This document shows, piece after piece, positions 17,723-27,362 of a stretch of DNA of 64,000 bases; position 1 is the first letter of the stretch, and the number at the start of each line of letters is the position of its first letter. The stretch comes from Tepidimonas aquatica (GTDB taxonomy: Bacteria; Pseudomonadota; Gammaproteobacteria; Burkholderiales; Burkholderiaceae_C). The DNA is taken from positions 104,201-168,200 of the forward strand of contig NZ_VJNA01000001.1 in assembly GCF_007556585.1 (NCBI RefSeq). The letters run 5' to 3'. Position numbers and translations under genes: made by a program. The notes beneath the pieces were generated by a model that saw only the letters and a list, made by a program, of their open reading frames with translations, had not been told where the DNA came from and searched no databases.

Positions 17723-20419
17723 ATGATCCTGGCTGGCCTGGAGCCACTGGTCATCGGGCCGGGCAGTCTGTTCGTCAACATTGGCGAGCGCACCAACGTG
17801 ACCGGCTCGCGCGCGTTTGCGCGCATGATTCTGGAGGGCCGCTTCGAGGATGCGTTGGCCGTGGCGCGCCAGCAGGTGGAGGCCGGCGCCCAGATCATCG
17901 ACGTCAACATGGACGAGGCCATGCTCGACAGCAAGGCCGCGATGGTGCGCTTCCTCAACCTCATCGCCAGCGAGCCCGACATTGCGCGCGTGCCGGTGAT
18001 GATCGACTCGTCCAAGTGGGAGGTGATCGAGGCGGGCCTGAAGTGCCTGCAAGGCAAGGGCGTGGTCAATTCGATCAGCCTCAAGGAGGGGGAGGCCGAA
18101 TTCAAGCGCCAGGCCCGGCTGATCCGGCGCTACGGCGCCGCCACCGTGGTGATGGCGTTCGACGAGCAGGGCCAGGCCGATACCTTACAGCGGCGCATCG
18201 ACATCTGCGCACGCGCCTACCGCATCCTGGTGCAGGAGGTGGGCTTTCCGCCCGAAGACATCATCTTCGACCCCAACATCTTTGCAATCGCCACCGGCAT
18301 CCCGGAGCACGACCGCTACGCGGTGGACTTTATCGAGGCCACGCGCTGGATCAAGGCCAACTTGCCCGGCGCCAAGGTCTCGGGCGGGGTGAGCAACGTC
18401 AGCTTCAGCTTTCGCGGCAACGAGCCGGTGCGCGCGGCCATCCACACGGTGTTTTTGTACCACGCCATTCGCGCCGGCATGGACATGGGCATCGTCAACG
18501 CGGGGCAAATCGGGGTCTACGACGAGCTGGATCCCGAGCTGCGCGAACGCGTCGAAGACGTGGTGCTGGCGCGCCGGCCGGACGCCACCGAGCGCTTGCT
18601 GGCGCTGGCCGAGCACGTCAAAGGCGCGGCCAAGGACGACAGCGCCCGCCTGGCTTGGCGCGCGCTGCCGGTGGAGCAGCGGCTGCAGCACGCGCTGGTG
18701 CATGGCATCACCGACCACATCGTCGACGACACCGAAGCGTGCTGGCGCGCCATCGAAGCGCGCGGCGGGCGGCCGCTGGAGGTGATCGAAGGCCCGTTGA
18801 TGGCGGGCATGAACACGGTGGGCGACTTGTTTGGCGCGGGCAAGATGTTTTTGCCGCAGGTGGTCAAAAGCGCGCGCGTGATGAAGCAGGCGGTGGCCCA
18901 CCTGGTGCCGTACATCGAGGCGGAAAAGGCCCAGATGCTGGCCGCCGGGGCTGAGGTCAAGCCCAAGGGCACGATCGTCATCGCCACCGTCAAGGGCGAC
19001 GTGCACGACATCGGCAAAAACATCGTCAGTGTGGTGCTGCAGTGCAACAATTTCAACGTCGTCAACATGGGTGTCATGGTTCCGTGCCACGACATCCTGG
19101 CCAAAGCCAAGGAGGTGGGCGCCGACGCGGTGGGGTTGTCGGGGTTGATCACCCCTAGCCTGGACGAGATGCAGCACGTGGCCGCCGAAATGGACCGCGA
19201 CCCGTGGTTCGTTGAGCGCGGCGTGCCGCTGTTGATCGGGGGCGCGACGACCAGCCGCGTGCACACCGCGGTCAAGATCGCGCCCAAGTACCGCGGGCCG
19301 GTGGTGTACGTGCCGGATGCCTCGCGCGCGGTGGGGGTGGCGCAGGCGCTGCTGGGCGAGCAGCGCGCCGCGTTCGTGGCCGAGGTGCAGGCCGACTACG
19401 AGCGCGTGCGCCAGCAACACGCGGCCAAAAAGCCCGTGGCGCTGTGGCCCCTGGCCAAGGCGCGTGCCAACCGCACCCCCATCGACTGGGGAGCGTGGCA
19501 GCCGCCGCGCCCGGCGCTGCTGGGGCGGCGCGTGCTGCGCAACCTGAACCTGGAGGAACTGGCGCGCTACATCGACTGGACGCCGTTTTTCCAGACCTGG
19601 GACCTGGCAGGTCGCTACCCGGACATTTTGCAGGACGAGGTGGTGGGCGAGCAGGCGCGCAAGGTGTTCGACGACGCGCAGGCGATGCTGCGGCGGCTGA
19701 TCGACGGACGCTGGATCAGCGCGCATGCGGTGGTGGGGCTGTGGCCGGCCAGTGGCGAGGGCGACGACATCGTGCTGTACGCCGATGAAGCGCGCACGCA
19801 GCCGCTGATGACCTGGTACAACCTGCGCCAGCAAACGCCCAAAGAGGTGATCGACGGCGTGATGCGCCCGAGCCGCTGCCTGGCCGACTTCGTGGCGCCG
19901 CTGGCCAGTGGTGTGGCCGACTACGCCGGCGCGTTTGCCGTGACCGCCGGTGTGGGGGCCGACGAGCGCGCCGCCGCGCTGGAGGCGGCGCACGACGACT
20001 ACGGCGCCATCATGCTCAAAGCGCTGGCCGACCGCCTGGCCGAGGCTGCCGCCGAATGGCTGCACGAGCGCGTGCGCAAAGAACTGTGGGGCTACGCCCC
20101 GCACGAGGCGCTGACCAACGAGGCGTTGATCGCCGAGCGCTACCAGGGTATCCGGCCCGCACCGGGCTACCCCGCCTGCCCGGACCACACGGTCAAGACG
20201 GACTTGTTCGCGCTGCTGGGGGCGCACGAGGTTGGCATGGAGCTGACGGAAAGCCTGGCGATGACCCCGGCGGCCAGCGTCAGCGGCTTTTACCTGGCGC
20301 ATCCGCAAGCCACGTACTTCAACGTCGGCCGCATCGGGCACGATCAGTTGGAGGATATGGCGCGCCGCCGTGGCATGCCGGTGGAGGAACTGGCGCGCTG
20401 GTTGGCGCCGTTGCTGTAG
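17723..20419 (+). CDS. metH: Methionine synthase, C-terminal part (split MetH2)
   Basis: Cobalamin-dependent methionine synthase without its homocysteine domain. From this start it has 898 residues; full MetH is about 1,230. Domains in order: pterin (methyl-THF) binding ([18 protein letters not shown], near the start), the cobalamin cap, the B12 domain with DVHDIGKN as the cobalt-ligand histidine motif, and the SAM reactivation domain ([12 protein letters not shown]). The N-terminal homocysteine-binding module with its zinc cysteines is absent and the upstream gene is galE, so a separate MetH1 must be encoded elsewhere. The start is uncertain: GTG at 17675 or 17684 or ATG at 17648 are in frame; I chose the ATG right before the conserved [12 protein letters not shown]. 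No clear Shine-Dalgarno at any. Confidence 0.9.
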   Translation: MILAGLEPLVIGPGSLFVNIGERTNVTGSRAFARMILEGRFEDALAVARQQVEAGAQIIDVNMDEAMLDSKAAMVRFLNLIASEPDIARVPVMIDSSKWEVIEAGLKCLQGKGVVNSISLKEGEAEFKRQARLIRRYGAATVVMAFDEQGQADTLQRRIDICARAYRILVQEVGFPPEDIIFDPNIFAIATGIPEHDRYAVDFIEATRWIKANLPGAKVSGGVSNVSFSFRGNEPVRAAIHTVFLYHAIRAGMDMGIVNAGQIGVYDELDPELRERVEDVVLARRPDATERLLALAEHVKGAAKDDSARLAWRALPVEQRLQHALVHGITDHIVDDTEACWRAIEARGGRPLEVIEGPLMAGMNTVGDLFGAGKMFLPQVVKSARVMKQAVAHLVPYIEAEKAQMLAAGAEVKPKGTIVIATVKGDVHDIGKNIVSVVLQCNNFNVVNMGVMVPCHDILAKAKEVGADAVGLSGLITPSLDEMQHVAAEMDRDPWFVERGVPLLIGGATTSRVHTAVKIAPKYRGPVVYVPDASRAVGVAQALLGEQRAAFVAEVQADYERVRQQHAAKKPVALWPLAKARANRTPIDWGAWQPPRPALLGRRVLRNLNLEELARYIDWTPFFQTWDLAGRYPDILQDEVVGEQARKVFDDAQAMLRRLIDGRWISAHAVVGLWPASGEGDDIVLYADEARTQPLMTWYNLRQQTPKEVIDGVMRPSRCLADFVAPLASGVADYAGAFAVTAGVGADERAAALEAAHDDYGAIMLKALADRLAEAAAEWLHERVRKELWGYAPHEALTNEALIAERYQGIRPAPGYPACPDHTVKTDLFALLGAHEVGMELTESLAMTPAASVSGFYLAHPQATYFNVGRIGHDQLEDMARRRGMPVEELARWLAPLL

Positions 20420-20433
20420 TCCGCCGTCGGGGC

Positions 20434-22917
20434 TTACTGCGCCGTGCTGGCGCGGATCTCATCGATCGTGGTCAAGCCCTGCAGGGCCTTGACGATGCCG
20501 TCGTGCCGCAGCGTGCGAAAGTGTCCGTGCTGCGTGACCGCGTGCGCCAGCGCTTCGGCCGGGGCGCGGGTCTGGATCAGGCGGCGCACCGGTGCGTCGA
20601 CCATCAGCAGCTCGTGCAACCCAAGCCGTCCCCGGTACCCGGTGTGATCGCACTGGGGGCAGCCGGTGGGGGTGACCCACAGCGGCTCGGCACCCTGCAG
20701 GCTTGCCGCCCACTCGGCCAGCACCGCCTCGGGGCTGGGGCGCAGGTCCTCGGGGAACAGGTGGCGGTAGTCTTCGATGAGTTCGTCGCGCTGCGCGTCC
20801 TGCAGGGGCTGGCGCTGGGCGCAGTGCGGACACGCACGCCGCACCAGCCGCTGCGCCAGCACGGCGGTGAGCGAATCGGCGAAGTTGAACGGGTCCATGC
20901 CCATGTCCAGCAGGCGCACGACCGTCTCGGGCGCGCTGTTGGTGTGCAGCGTGGACAGCACCAGGTGCCCGGTGAGGCTGGCCTCGATGGCCATTTGCGC
21001 GGTTTCGGTGTCGCGGATTTCGCCCACCATGATGACGTCGGGGTCAGCGCGCAAAAATGCCCGCAGCGCTTGGCCGAACGTCCAGCCGATTTTGGGGTTG
21101 ACCTGCACCTGGCGCAGCTCGGGGTTGGTGATTTCGACCGGGTCTTCGGCGGTCCAGATCTTGCGCTCCGGCGTGGCGATGTGCTGCAGCAGCGCGTGCA
21201 GCGTGGTGGTTTTGCCGCTGCCGGTGGGGCCCACGCACAACACCATGCCGTGCGGGCGTTGCACGGCTTGCTCCAACCGGCTGAGGATGGACGTCTGCAG
21301 CCCCAGCTCGTGCAGCGGCATGGCACGCGCACTGGACAGCAGGCGCAGCACCACGTCCTCGGCACCGCCGTAAGTCGGGATGGTTGCAACACGCAGGTCG
21401 ATGGGATACTGAGGAGCAAACTTAGCAAAGTCGATCTTGCCGTCCTGCGGCTTGCGACGCTCGGAAATGTCGAGGTCGCACATGATTTTTAGGCGCGCCA
21501 CCAGCGCCGCGCGGTAGGTGTGCGGCAGCTCCATGTAGGGCCGCAGGCGCCCGTCTTTGCGCAGGCGGATGCGCACCTTGCGCTTGCCGGGAAAGGTCTC
21601 GACGTGGATGTCGGAGGCGCCCTGGTGGTAGGCCTCGATGATGATCGAGTTGATCAGCCGCACCAGCGAGTTGTCCGACTGCTCCACCGGTGCCAGCGCT
21701 TCGCCGTCGTCGTCGCTGCTGCCTTCCTCCAGCGAAGCCAGCAACGCCTCGGCGCTGGTGGCCTCGGCCCCGCCGGTGGGCTCGGGTGGCAGGGGCTCGG
21801 CGCCGCCGTCCAGGCCAAAGCTCGCGTAGGCCTGCGTGACCGTGCGGGCGTCCAGCGGCGTGCTGGACAGTGCTGGCACGACCTTGCACTGCAGCGTGAA
21901 CTCCAACTCGTCGATGGTGGCGCGGCTTGACGGGTCCTCGGCGGCGATGATCAGCGTGCCGTTGCGCCACAGCAGCGGCACGATGCGCAGCCGCCGCGCC
22001 AGCGCCAACGGCACGCGTCGCAGGGCGTCGGCGTCGATGGGGAAGCTGCTCAGGTCCACCACCGGGTAGCCCATCTTGCGCGCCAGCGCCACGCGCAACT
22101 GCTCGCGCGTCAGCTGCCCGCTTTGCACCAGCAGCTCACCCAGCGGGGTGTTGCGTTCCTGTTGCTGGCGCTGCAGCGCTTCGTGCAGTTGTTCTTCGGT
22201 AATGAAGCCCAGCGCCGTGAGCGCCTCGCCGATGCGCACCAGCGGCATGCGCTGCTGCTCTTCCAGCGCCTGCAGCAGCTGCTCGGGCTTGACGATTTCC
22301 TTGATGACCAGGTAGTCGCCCAGCTTGCGCCGGCGCAGCGCCTCCTGCTCGCGCGCGGCTTGCTCGACCTGCTCCGGCGTCAGGGCCTGCTGCTCGACCA
22401 ACACGCGCCCGATCGCTTCGCCCACCTGTAGCTCGCGGTAGGCTTCGCGTGGCCAAAAAAGGCGACGCACGCGGTCGTGCTCGTCGATCGGCTCGAACAG
22501 AAAGACGCCCGCGTCGGACTCCACGTGCCCAATCGTGTCGCCGGTGCGCGTGCTGCCGTCGCTGAGCACGATGCGGTACGGCAAGTGCGGACGGTAGCGC
22601 ACCAAGGCTTCGAAGCTGCTGTCCGGAGGCTGCGTTTCGGTGATTTCGATCGGGGCCAGCGGGGTGGTCAGCGCGAGCCGGCGAAACATATCGAAGCGCA
22701 GCGGCATGACGGCGCGCGACGGCGGCACCTGGATCTGCGCGACGCGCCGGTCCAGCTCCAGCGCCACCAGCACGGCGTTGCGCACCTGGCCGTTGATGCC
22801 TTCGATCTCACACGGTTCGGGGCCGCCGCTGGCCGACGGGTTGGCGTACCCGATGTACGGCGGGGTTGGCCAGCGCAGCACAGGTGGCGAGTGTTCGGCG
22901 TCGGTGGCGGCTTGCAT
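20434..22917 (-). CDS. GspE/PilB-family secretion ATPase with extended N-terminal repeat region
   Basis: An 827-residue type II secretion/type IV pilus class ATPase. The N-terminal ~160 residues resemble only the Burkholderiales version of the family. Residues 169-288 hold four MshEN-like c-di-GMP-binding motifs at exact 30-residue spacing. The C-terminal engine has Walker A GPTGSGKTTTLHAL, the Asp/His boxes and a zinc site CPHC...CPQC. The ATG at 22915-22917 starts the family alignment. No pilin, GspF/PilC or secretin gene lies nearby, so it is an orphan that probably powers machinery encoded elsewhere. It runs convergent to metH2 (14-bp gap) and is downstream of comM. Confidence 0.9.
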   Translation of the reverse strand: MQAATDAEHSPPVLRWPTPPYIGYANPSASGGPEPCEIEGINGQVRNAVLVALELDRRVAQIQVPPSRAVMPLRFDMFRRLALTTPLAPIEITETQPPDSSFEALVRYRPHLPYRIVLSDGSTRTGDTIGHVESDAGVFLFEPIDEHDRVRRLFWPREAYRELQVGEAIGRVLVEQQALTPEQVEQAAREQEALRRRKLGDYLVIKEIVKPEQLLQALEEQQRMPLVRIGEALTALGFITEEQLHEALQRQQQERNTPLGELLVQSGQLTREQLRVALARKMGYPVVDLSSFPIDADALRRVPLALARRLRIVPLLWRNGTLIIAAEDPSSRATIDELEFTLQCKVVPALSSTPLDARTVTQAYASFGLDGGAEPLPPEPTGGAEATSAEALLASLEEGSSDDDGEALAPVEQSDNSLVRLINSIIIEAYHQGASDIHVETFPGKRKVRIRLRKDGRLRPYMELPHTYRAALVARLKIMCDLDISERRKPQDGKIDFAKFAPQYPIDLRVATIPTYGGAEDVVLRLLSSARAMPLHELGLQTSILSRLEQAVQRPHGMVLCVGPTGSGKTTTLHALLQHIATPERKIWTAEDPVEITNPELRQVQVNPKIGWTFGQALRAFLRADPDVIMVGEIRDTETAQMAIEASLTGHLVLSTLHTNSAPETVVRLLDMGMDPFNFADSLTAVLAQRLVRRACPHCAQRQPLQDAQRDELIEDYRHLFPEDLRPSPEAVLAEWAASLQGAEPLWVTPTGCPQCDHTGYRGRLGLHELLMVDAPVRRLIQTRAPAEALAHAVTQHGHFRTLRHDGIVKALQGLTTIDEIRASTAQ
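22054..22413 (-). repeat. Four in-frame 90-bp (30-residue) repeats inside the GspE-like ATPase gene
   Basis: Encoded segments begin at residues 169, 199, 229 and 259: IGRVLVEQQALTPEQVEQA, LGDYLVIKEIVKPEQLLQA, IGEALTALGFITEEQLHEA and LGELLVQSGQLTREQLRVA. The shared pattern is [IL]G-x2-L-x5-[AILV]-x2-EQ[LV]-x2-A at exactly 30 residues. MshEN modules normally show two such motifs; here there are four in a row, two potential c-di-GMP sites. Confidence 0.75.
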
Positions 22918-22947
22918 GGTGGGCGCGGCAACGAGGTTGCTGCGCGA

Positions 22948-24501
22948 TTATGCGGGCAATGTGCCCGCGACGGGGCGGTATTGCAGTGCTTCGGCCACAT
23001 GCTGTGGTTCGGTGTCTGCGCTGCCGGCCAGGTCGGCGATGGTGCGCGCCACGCGCAGCGTGCGGTGGGTGGCCCGTGCGGACCAGCCAAGCCGCGTGGC
23101 GGCCTGTTGCAGCAGCCGCTGGGCCGGGTCGCTCAGCTGCGCGTGTTGCAGCAGGGCATCGCCTTGCAGCGCGTGGTTGGCCACGCCTTGCCGCTGCATG
23201 GCGCGCTGGCGCGCCTGCGCCACCCGCTGGCGCACCACGGCGCTGGGCTCGCCGGGGGCCGTCTGCAAAAGTTGTTCGGCGGGCAGCGCGGGCACCTCCA
23301 CCTGCAAGTCGATGCGGTCCAGCAGGGGGCCACTCAAGCGCGCGCGGTAGCGCTGCACCTGCTCCGGGGTGCAGCGGCAGCGCGGGTGTGCAGCGCCCAG
23401 GTAGCCGCACGGGCACGGGTTCATCGCCGCCACCAACTGAAAGCGCGCCGGGTATTCCACCTGCCACTGGGCGCGCGACAGGCGCACGCTGCCGGTTTCC
23501 AGCGGCTCGCGCAGCGCTTCCAGCGCGGTGCGGCTGAACTCCGGCAACTCGTCCAGAAACAGCACGCCGTGGTGCGCCAGCGAAATTTCGCCTGGCCGTG
23601 GCGGCGAGCCGCCGCCCACGAGGGCCGCCGCGCTGGCCGTGTGGTGCGGGTTGGCCCAAGGGCGCTGACGCCACTGTTCGGGCCGAAACCGCCCCAGCAA
23701 CGACGCCAACGCCGCCGCTTCGAGCGCCGCCTCGTCGTCCAACGGCGGCAGCAGGCCGGGCAGACGCTGCGCCAGCATCGACTTGCCGCTGCCCGGCGGT
23801 CCGATCAACAACAAGCTATGGCCGCCGGCGGCGGCGATTTCGAGCGCGCGGCGGGCCGCCGCTTGCCCTTTGACGTCGGCCAGGTCCGGGCCGCAGGGTG
23901 CGTCGGGCGTGCTGGGTTGACCGCTCAACACGCGCCAGCCGTCCGTGTCGTTGGTCGCGCCGGTGCCGGCGGCCAACGCCAGGTGCCGCACGACGTCGGC
24001 CAAATGGCGCGCACGCACCACGGTCAGCCCGGGCACCAAGGCGGCCTCTTCGGCGCTGTCTGGGGGCAGCACCAAGGTGCGCGATGGTGCACCATGCACC
24101 ATGTCGGTGCGTGCGGCCAGCGCCATCGGCAACGCGCCGCGCACCGCCCGCAGCGCACCGGTCAGCGATAGCTCACCCGCGAACTCGTAGCCGTGCAGCC
24201 GCGCCGCGTCGAGCTGGCCACTGGCCGCGAGGATGCCCAGGGCGATGGGCAGGTCCAGCCGCCCCGACTCCTTGGGCACGTCGGCTGGCGCGAGGTTGAC
24301 CGTGATGCGCTGGTTGGAGGGCCATGCCAGGCCGCTGGTCTGGATGGCCGAGCGCACGCGTTCGCGCGCTTCCTTGACTTCGGTGTCGGCCAGGCCGACC
24401 AGCGTGAAGCTGGGCAGTCCGTTGGCCAGGTGCACCTCGACGTGCACCGGCAACGCTTGCAGCCCCAACAGCGTGCGGCTGCGCACCACGCACAAGCTCA
24501 T
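22948..24501 (-). CDS. comM: ComM/YifB Mg-chelatase-like AAA+ helicase
   Basis: A 517-residue hexameric AAA+ branch-migration helicase that integrates DNA during natural transformation. It has an N-terminal Lon-like fold (GLQALPVHVEVHLANGLP), Walker A GPPGSGKSMLAQRL, Walker B GVLFLDELPEF, and a C-terminal zinc patch (CPCGYLG...CRCTPEQ). The start MSLCVVRSRT is the usual one. It is divergent from glnK. Natural competence is possible but other com genes are not in view; the adjacent GspE-like ATPase (30 bp downstream) could belong to a competence pilus. Confidence 0.93.
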   Translation of the reverse strand: MSLCVVRSRTLLGLQALPVHVEVHLANGLPSFTLVGLADTEVKEARERVRSAIQTSGLAWPSNQRITVNLAPADVPKESGRLDLPIALGILAASGQLDAARLHGYEFAGELSLTGALRAVRGALPMALAARTDMVHGAPSRTLVLPPDSAEEAALVPGLTVVRARHLADVVRHLALAAGTGATNDTDGWRVLSGQPSTPDAPCGPDLADVKGQAAARRALEIAAAGGHSLLLIGPPGSGKSMLAQRLPGLLPPLDDEAALEAAALASLLGRFRPEQWRQRPWANPHHTASAAALVGGGSPPRPGEISLAHHGVLFLDELPEFSRTALEALREPLETGSVRLSRAQWQVEYPARFQLVAAMNPCPCGYLGAAHPRCRCTPEQVQRYRARLSGPLLDRIDLQVEVPALPAEQLLQTAPGEPSAVVRQRVAQARQRAMQRQGVANHALQGDALLQHAQLSDPAQRLLQQAATRLGWSARATHRTLRVARTIADLAGSADTEPQHVAEALQYRPVAGTLPA

Positions 24502-24539
24502 CGTTGTCGATCCTCCCCGTCAGGCCTGAGCACCGATGA

Positions 24540-24974
<435 letters not shown>

Positions 24975-25012
24975 AGCATTCGATTGACCTAACCGTTGGC
25001 AAGGGGATTGCA

Positions 25013-26437
25013 ATGAAACGACTGATGATGGGTTTGTGCTTGGGCCTGGGCTTGCTGTGGGGAGCCGCAGCGTGGGCCCAGGGTGAGGCGGCCAACGACG
25101 GCGCCGCGGCGGCACCTGCGGCTGCGCTGGTGCAGGAGGCGCCGGCCAGCCCGGCAACGCCGGCCGAGCCTGCGGCGGCGCCAGCGGAATCGGCCGCCCC
25201 GGCGGTCACCGTGAACAAGGGCGACGTGGCCTGGATGATGACCTCGACCTTGCTGGTCATCATGATGGTGATTCCGGGCCTGGCGCTTTTTTACGGCGGC
25301 TTGGTGCGCAGCAAGAACATGCTGTCGGTGCTGATGCAAGTGCTGATGGTGTTTTCGCTGATCACCGTGTTGTGGGCGCTGTACGGCTACAGCCTGGCCT
25401 TTGGCGGCGAGGGGGCCATCATCGGCAGCTTGGACAAGGTGTTCCTCAAAGGGGTGACGACGGCGTCGCTGGCCGACACCTTCACCGAGAACGTCAAGAT
25501 CCCCGAGCTGATCTTCGTCGCGTTCCAGGCCACGTTCGCGGGCATCACCTGCGCGCTGATCGTGGGCTCGTTTGCCGAGCGCATCAAGTTTGGCGCGGTG
25601 CTGCTGTTCAGCGCCATCTGGTTCACGTTCAGCTACCTGCCGATCGCGCACATGGTGTGGGGGCCGGGCGGCTACCTGCTGGGCAAGGGCGCGCTGGACT
25701 TCGCCGGCGGCACCGTGGTGCACATCAACGCCGCGATGGCCGGTCTGGTGGGCGCCTACATGCTGGGCAAGCGCATCGGCTACGGGCGTGAAGCGATGCC
25801 CCCGCACAGCCTGACGCTGACGATGGTGGGCGCGTCGTTGCTGTGGGTGGGCTGGTTCGGCTTCAACGCCGGCTCCAACCTGGAGTCCACCGCGGGGGCC
25901 ACGCTGGCTTTCCTCAACACGCTGCTGGCCACGGCGGCGGCGGTGCTGGCCTGGTCCATCGGCGAGGCGCTGCACAAAGGCAAGGCCTCGATGCTGGGCG
26001 CGGCTTCGGGCGCGGTGGCGGGGCTGGTGGCCATCACGCCGGCGTGCGGCTCGGTCGGCCCGATGGGGGCGCTGGTCATCGGCTTGGTGGCGGGCTTCCT
26101 GTGCCTGTGGGGCGTGACGGGCCTCAAGAAGATGTTGGGTGCCGACGACTCGCTGGACGTCTTCGGTGTGCACGGCGTGGGCGGTATCGTCGGCGCGCTG
26201 CTGACCGGGGTGTTCGCGGCGCCGACGCTGGGGGGCACCGGTGCGGAAGACTTCTCGATCGCCAGCCAGTTGCTGGTGCAGGCTGAAGGGATCGTCATCA
26301 CGATGGTGTGGTCCACGGTGGTGGCGGCGGTGGCCTACAAGATCGTCGACATGGTGATGGGGCTGCGCGTGAGCGAAGAAGAAGAACGGGAGGGCCTGGA
26401 TATCACCTACCACGGGGAGTCGGCGTACAATCGCTGA
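25013..26437 (+). CDS. amtB: Ammonium transporter AmtB
   Basis: A 474-residue inner-membrane ammonium channel. It has a signal peptide (MKRLMMGLCLGLGLLWGAAAWA), an unusual Ala/Pro/Glu-rich linker of about 45 residues, then 11 membrane helices starting WMMTSTLLVIMMVIPGLALFYGG. Channel marks include FAERIKFGAVLLF, the GGTVVHINAA histidine and GVHGVGGIVGALLTG with the second pore histidine. AAGGGG lies just upstream of the ATG. It is co-transcribed with glnK and followed by a strong terminator. Confidence 0.96.
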   Translation: MKRLMMGLCLGLGLLWGAAAWAQGEAANDGAAAAPAAALVQEAPASPATPAEPAAAPAESAAPAVTVNKGDVAWMMTSTLLVIMMVIPGLALFYGGLVRSKNMLSVLMQVLMVFSLITVLWALYGYSLAFGGEGAIIGSLDKVFLKGVTTASLADTFTENVKIPELIFVAFQATFAGITCALIVGSFAERIKFGAVLLFSAIWFTFSYLPIAHMVWGPGGYLLGKGALDFAGGTVVHINAAMAGLVGAYMLGKRIGYGREAMPPHSLTLTMVGASLLWVGWFGFNAGSNLESTAGATLAFLNTLLATAAAVLAWSIGEALHKGKASMLGAASGAVAGLVAITPACGSVGPMGALVIGLVAGFLCLWGVTGLKKMLGADDSLDVFGVHGVGGIVGALLTGVFAAPTLGGTGAEDFSIASQLLVQAEGIVITMVWSTVVAAVAYKIVDMVMGLRVSEEEEREGLDITYHGESAYNR

Positions 26438-26465
26438 TCACACGGCGTACGCTGTTGGGGGGTAG

Positions 26466-26497
26466 CCCGGTGCCTGGTGCAGGCACCGGGTTTTTTT
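26466..26497 (+). terminator. Rho-independent terminator of glnK-amtB
   Basis: CCCGGTGCCTG (26466-26476) and CAGGCACCGGG (26480-26490) form a perfect 11-bp stem with a 3-base loop, followed by seven T residues. It lies 29 bp after the amtB stop. Confidence 0.95.
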
Positions 26498-26566
26498 GCT
26501 CGTGGACGGTCGCAGGGGCGTCAAGCGCCGGCGCGTGGGGGCGTTGGGGCGGCTACCATCGGGGCG

Positions 26567-27337
26567 ATGGAATGGCTGATTTTGACCGCCGCGGCCGGGC
26601 TGGCCGGGTTTGTCGATGCGATCGTGGGCGGTGGCGGCCTGATTTTGGTGCCGGCGCTGTTCGCGACGTTTCCCGCCGCGCACCCGGCCACATTGCTGGG
26701 CACGAACAAAAGCGCCTCGGTCTGGGGCACGGCTGCGGCCACCTGGCGCTACGCGCGCCGCGTGGACCTGCCGTGGCGCGCGCTGCTGCCGGCGGTGGGC
26801 GTGTGCCTGCTGGGGGCGTGGGCCGGCGCGTGGCTGGTGACGCGGGTGCGCCCCGACGCGCTGCGGCTGGCGCTGCCGGTGGTGCTGTTGGCGGTGCTGC
26901 TGTACACGTTGGCGCGCAAAGACCTGGGGCGCCACCACCGGCCGCGCTTCAGCGGCCGCGCCGAGGCGTGGGCAGCCTGCGCGGTGGGCGGCGGCATCGG
27001 GCTGTACGACGGTTTTTTCGGTCCCGGCACCGGCAGTTTTTTGGTGTTTGCCTTCGTGCGCTGGCTGGGCTACGACTTTTTGCGCGCCAGCGCGGCGGCC
27101 AAGCTGCTCAACACCACCTCCAACGTGGCGGCGGTGGCGCTGTTTGCCGCCAAGGGGCACGTCTGGTGGCACTACGGCGTGGCGATGGCGCTGGCCAACG
27201 TCGTGGGCAGCTTGTTGGGCACGCGGCTGGCGCTGCGCCACGGGGCGGGGTTTGTGCGCGGGGTGTTTTTGCTGGTGGTCACGGTCCTCATCGCCAAAAC
27301 GGCGTGGGACGCCTGGGGCACGGTGGGGGGCCACTGA
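26567..27337 (+). CDS. TSUP-family (TauE/SafE) membrane permease
   Basis: A 256-residue inner-membrane protein of the TSUP family with about eight helices. The start MEWLILTAAAGLAGFVDAIVGGGGLILVPAL is the classic family opening, and the second repeat has GGGIGLYDGFFGPGTGSFLVF. The ATG at 26567 fits this start. Relatives export sulfite, sulfoacetate or other organosulfonates; the substrate here is unknown. It stands alone after the amtB terminator and converges with mrdA (25-bp gap). Confidence 0.9.
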   Translation: MEWLILTAAAGLAGFVDAIVGGGGLILVPALFATFPAAHPATLLGTNKSASVWGTAAATWRYARRVDLPWRALLPAVGVCLLGAWAGAWLVTRVRPDALRLALPVVLLAVLLYTLARKDLGRHHRPRFSGRAEAWAACAVGGGIGLYDGFFGPGTGSFLVFAFVRWLGYDFLRASAAAKLLNTTSNVAAVALFAAKGHVWWHYGVAMALANVVGSLLGTRLALRHGAGFVRGVFLLVVTVLIAKTAWDAWGTVGGH

Positions 27338-27362
27338 GCCGGCGCTCACCCCGCCGGCGCGT

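Noticed and set aside
22468..24171. Long plus-strand frame across comM and the GspE-like gene
   Set aside because: It runs antisense to two complete genes and shows only Arg/Gly/Ala-rich shadow composition.
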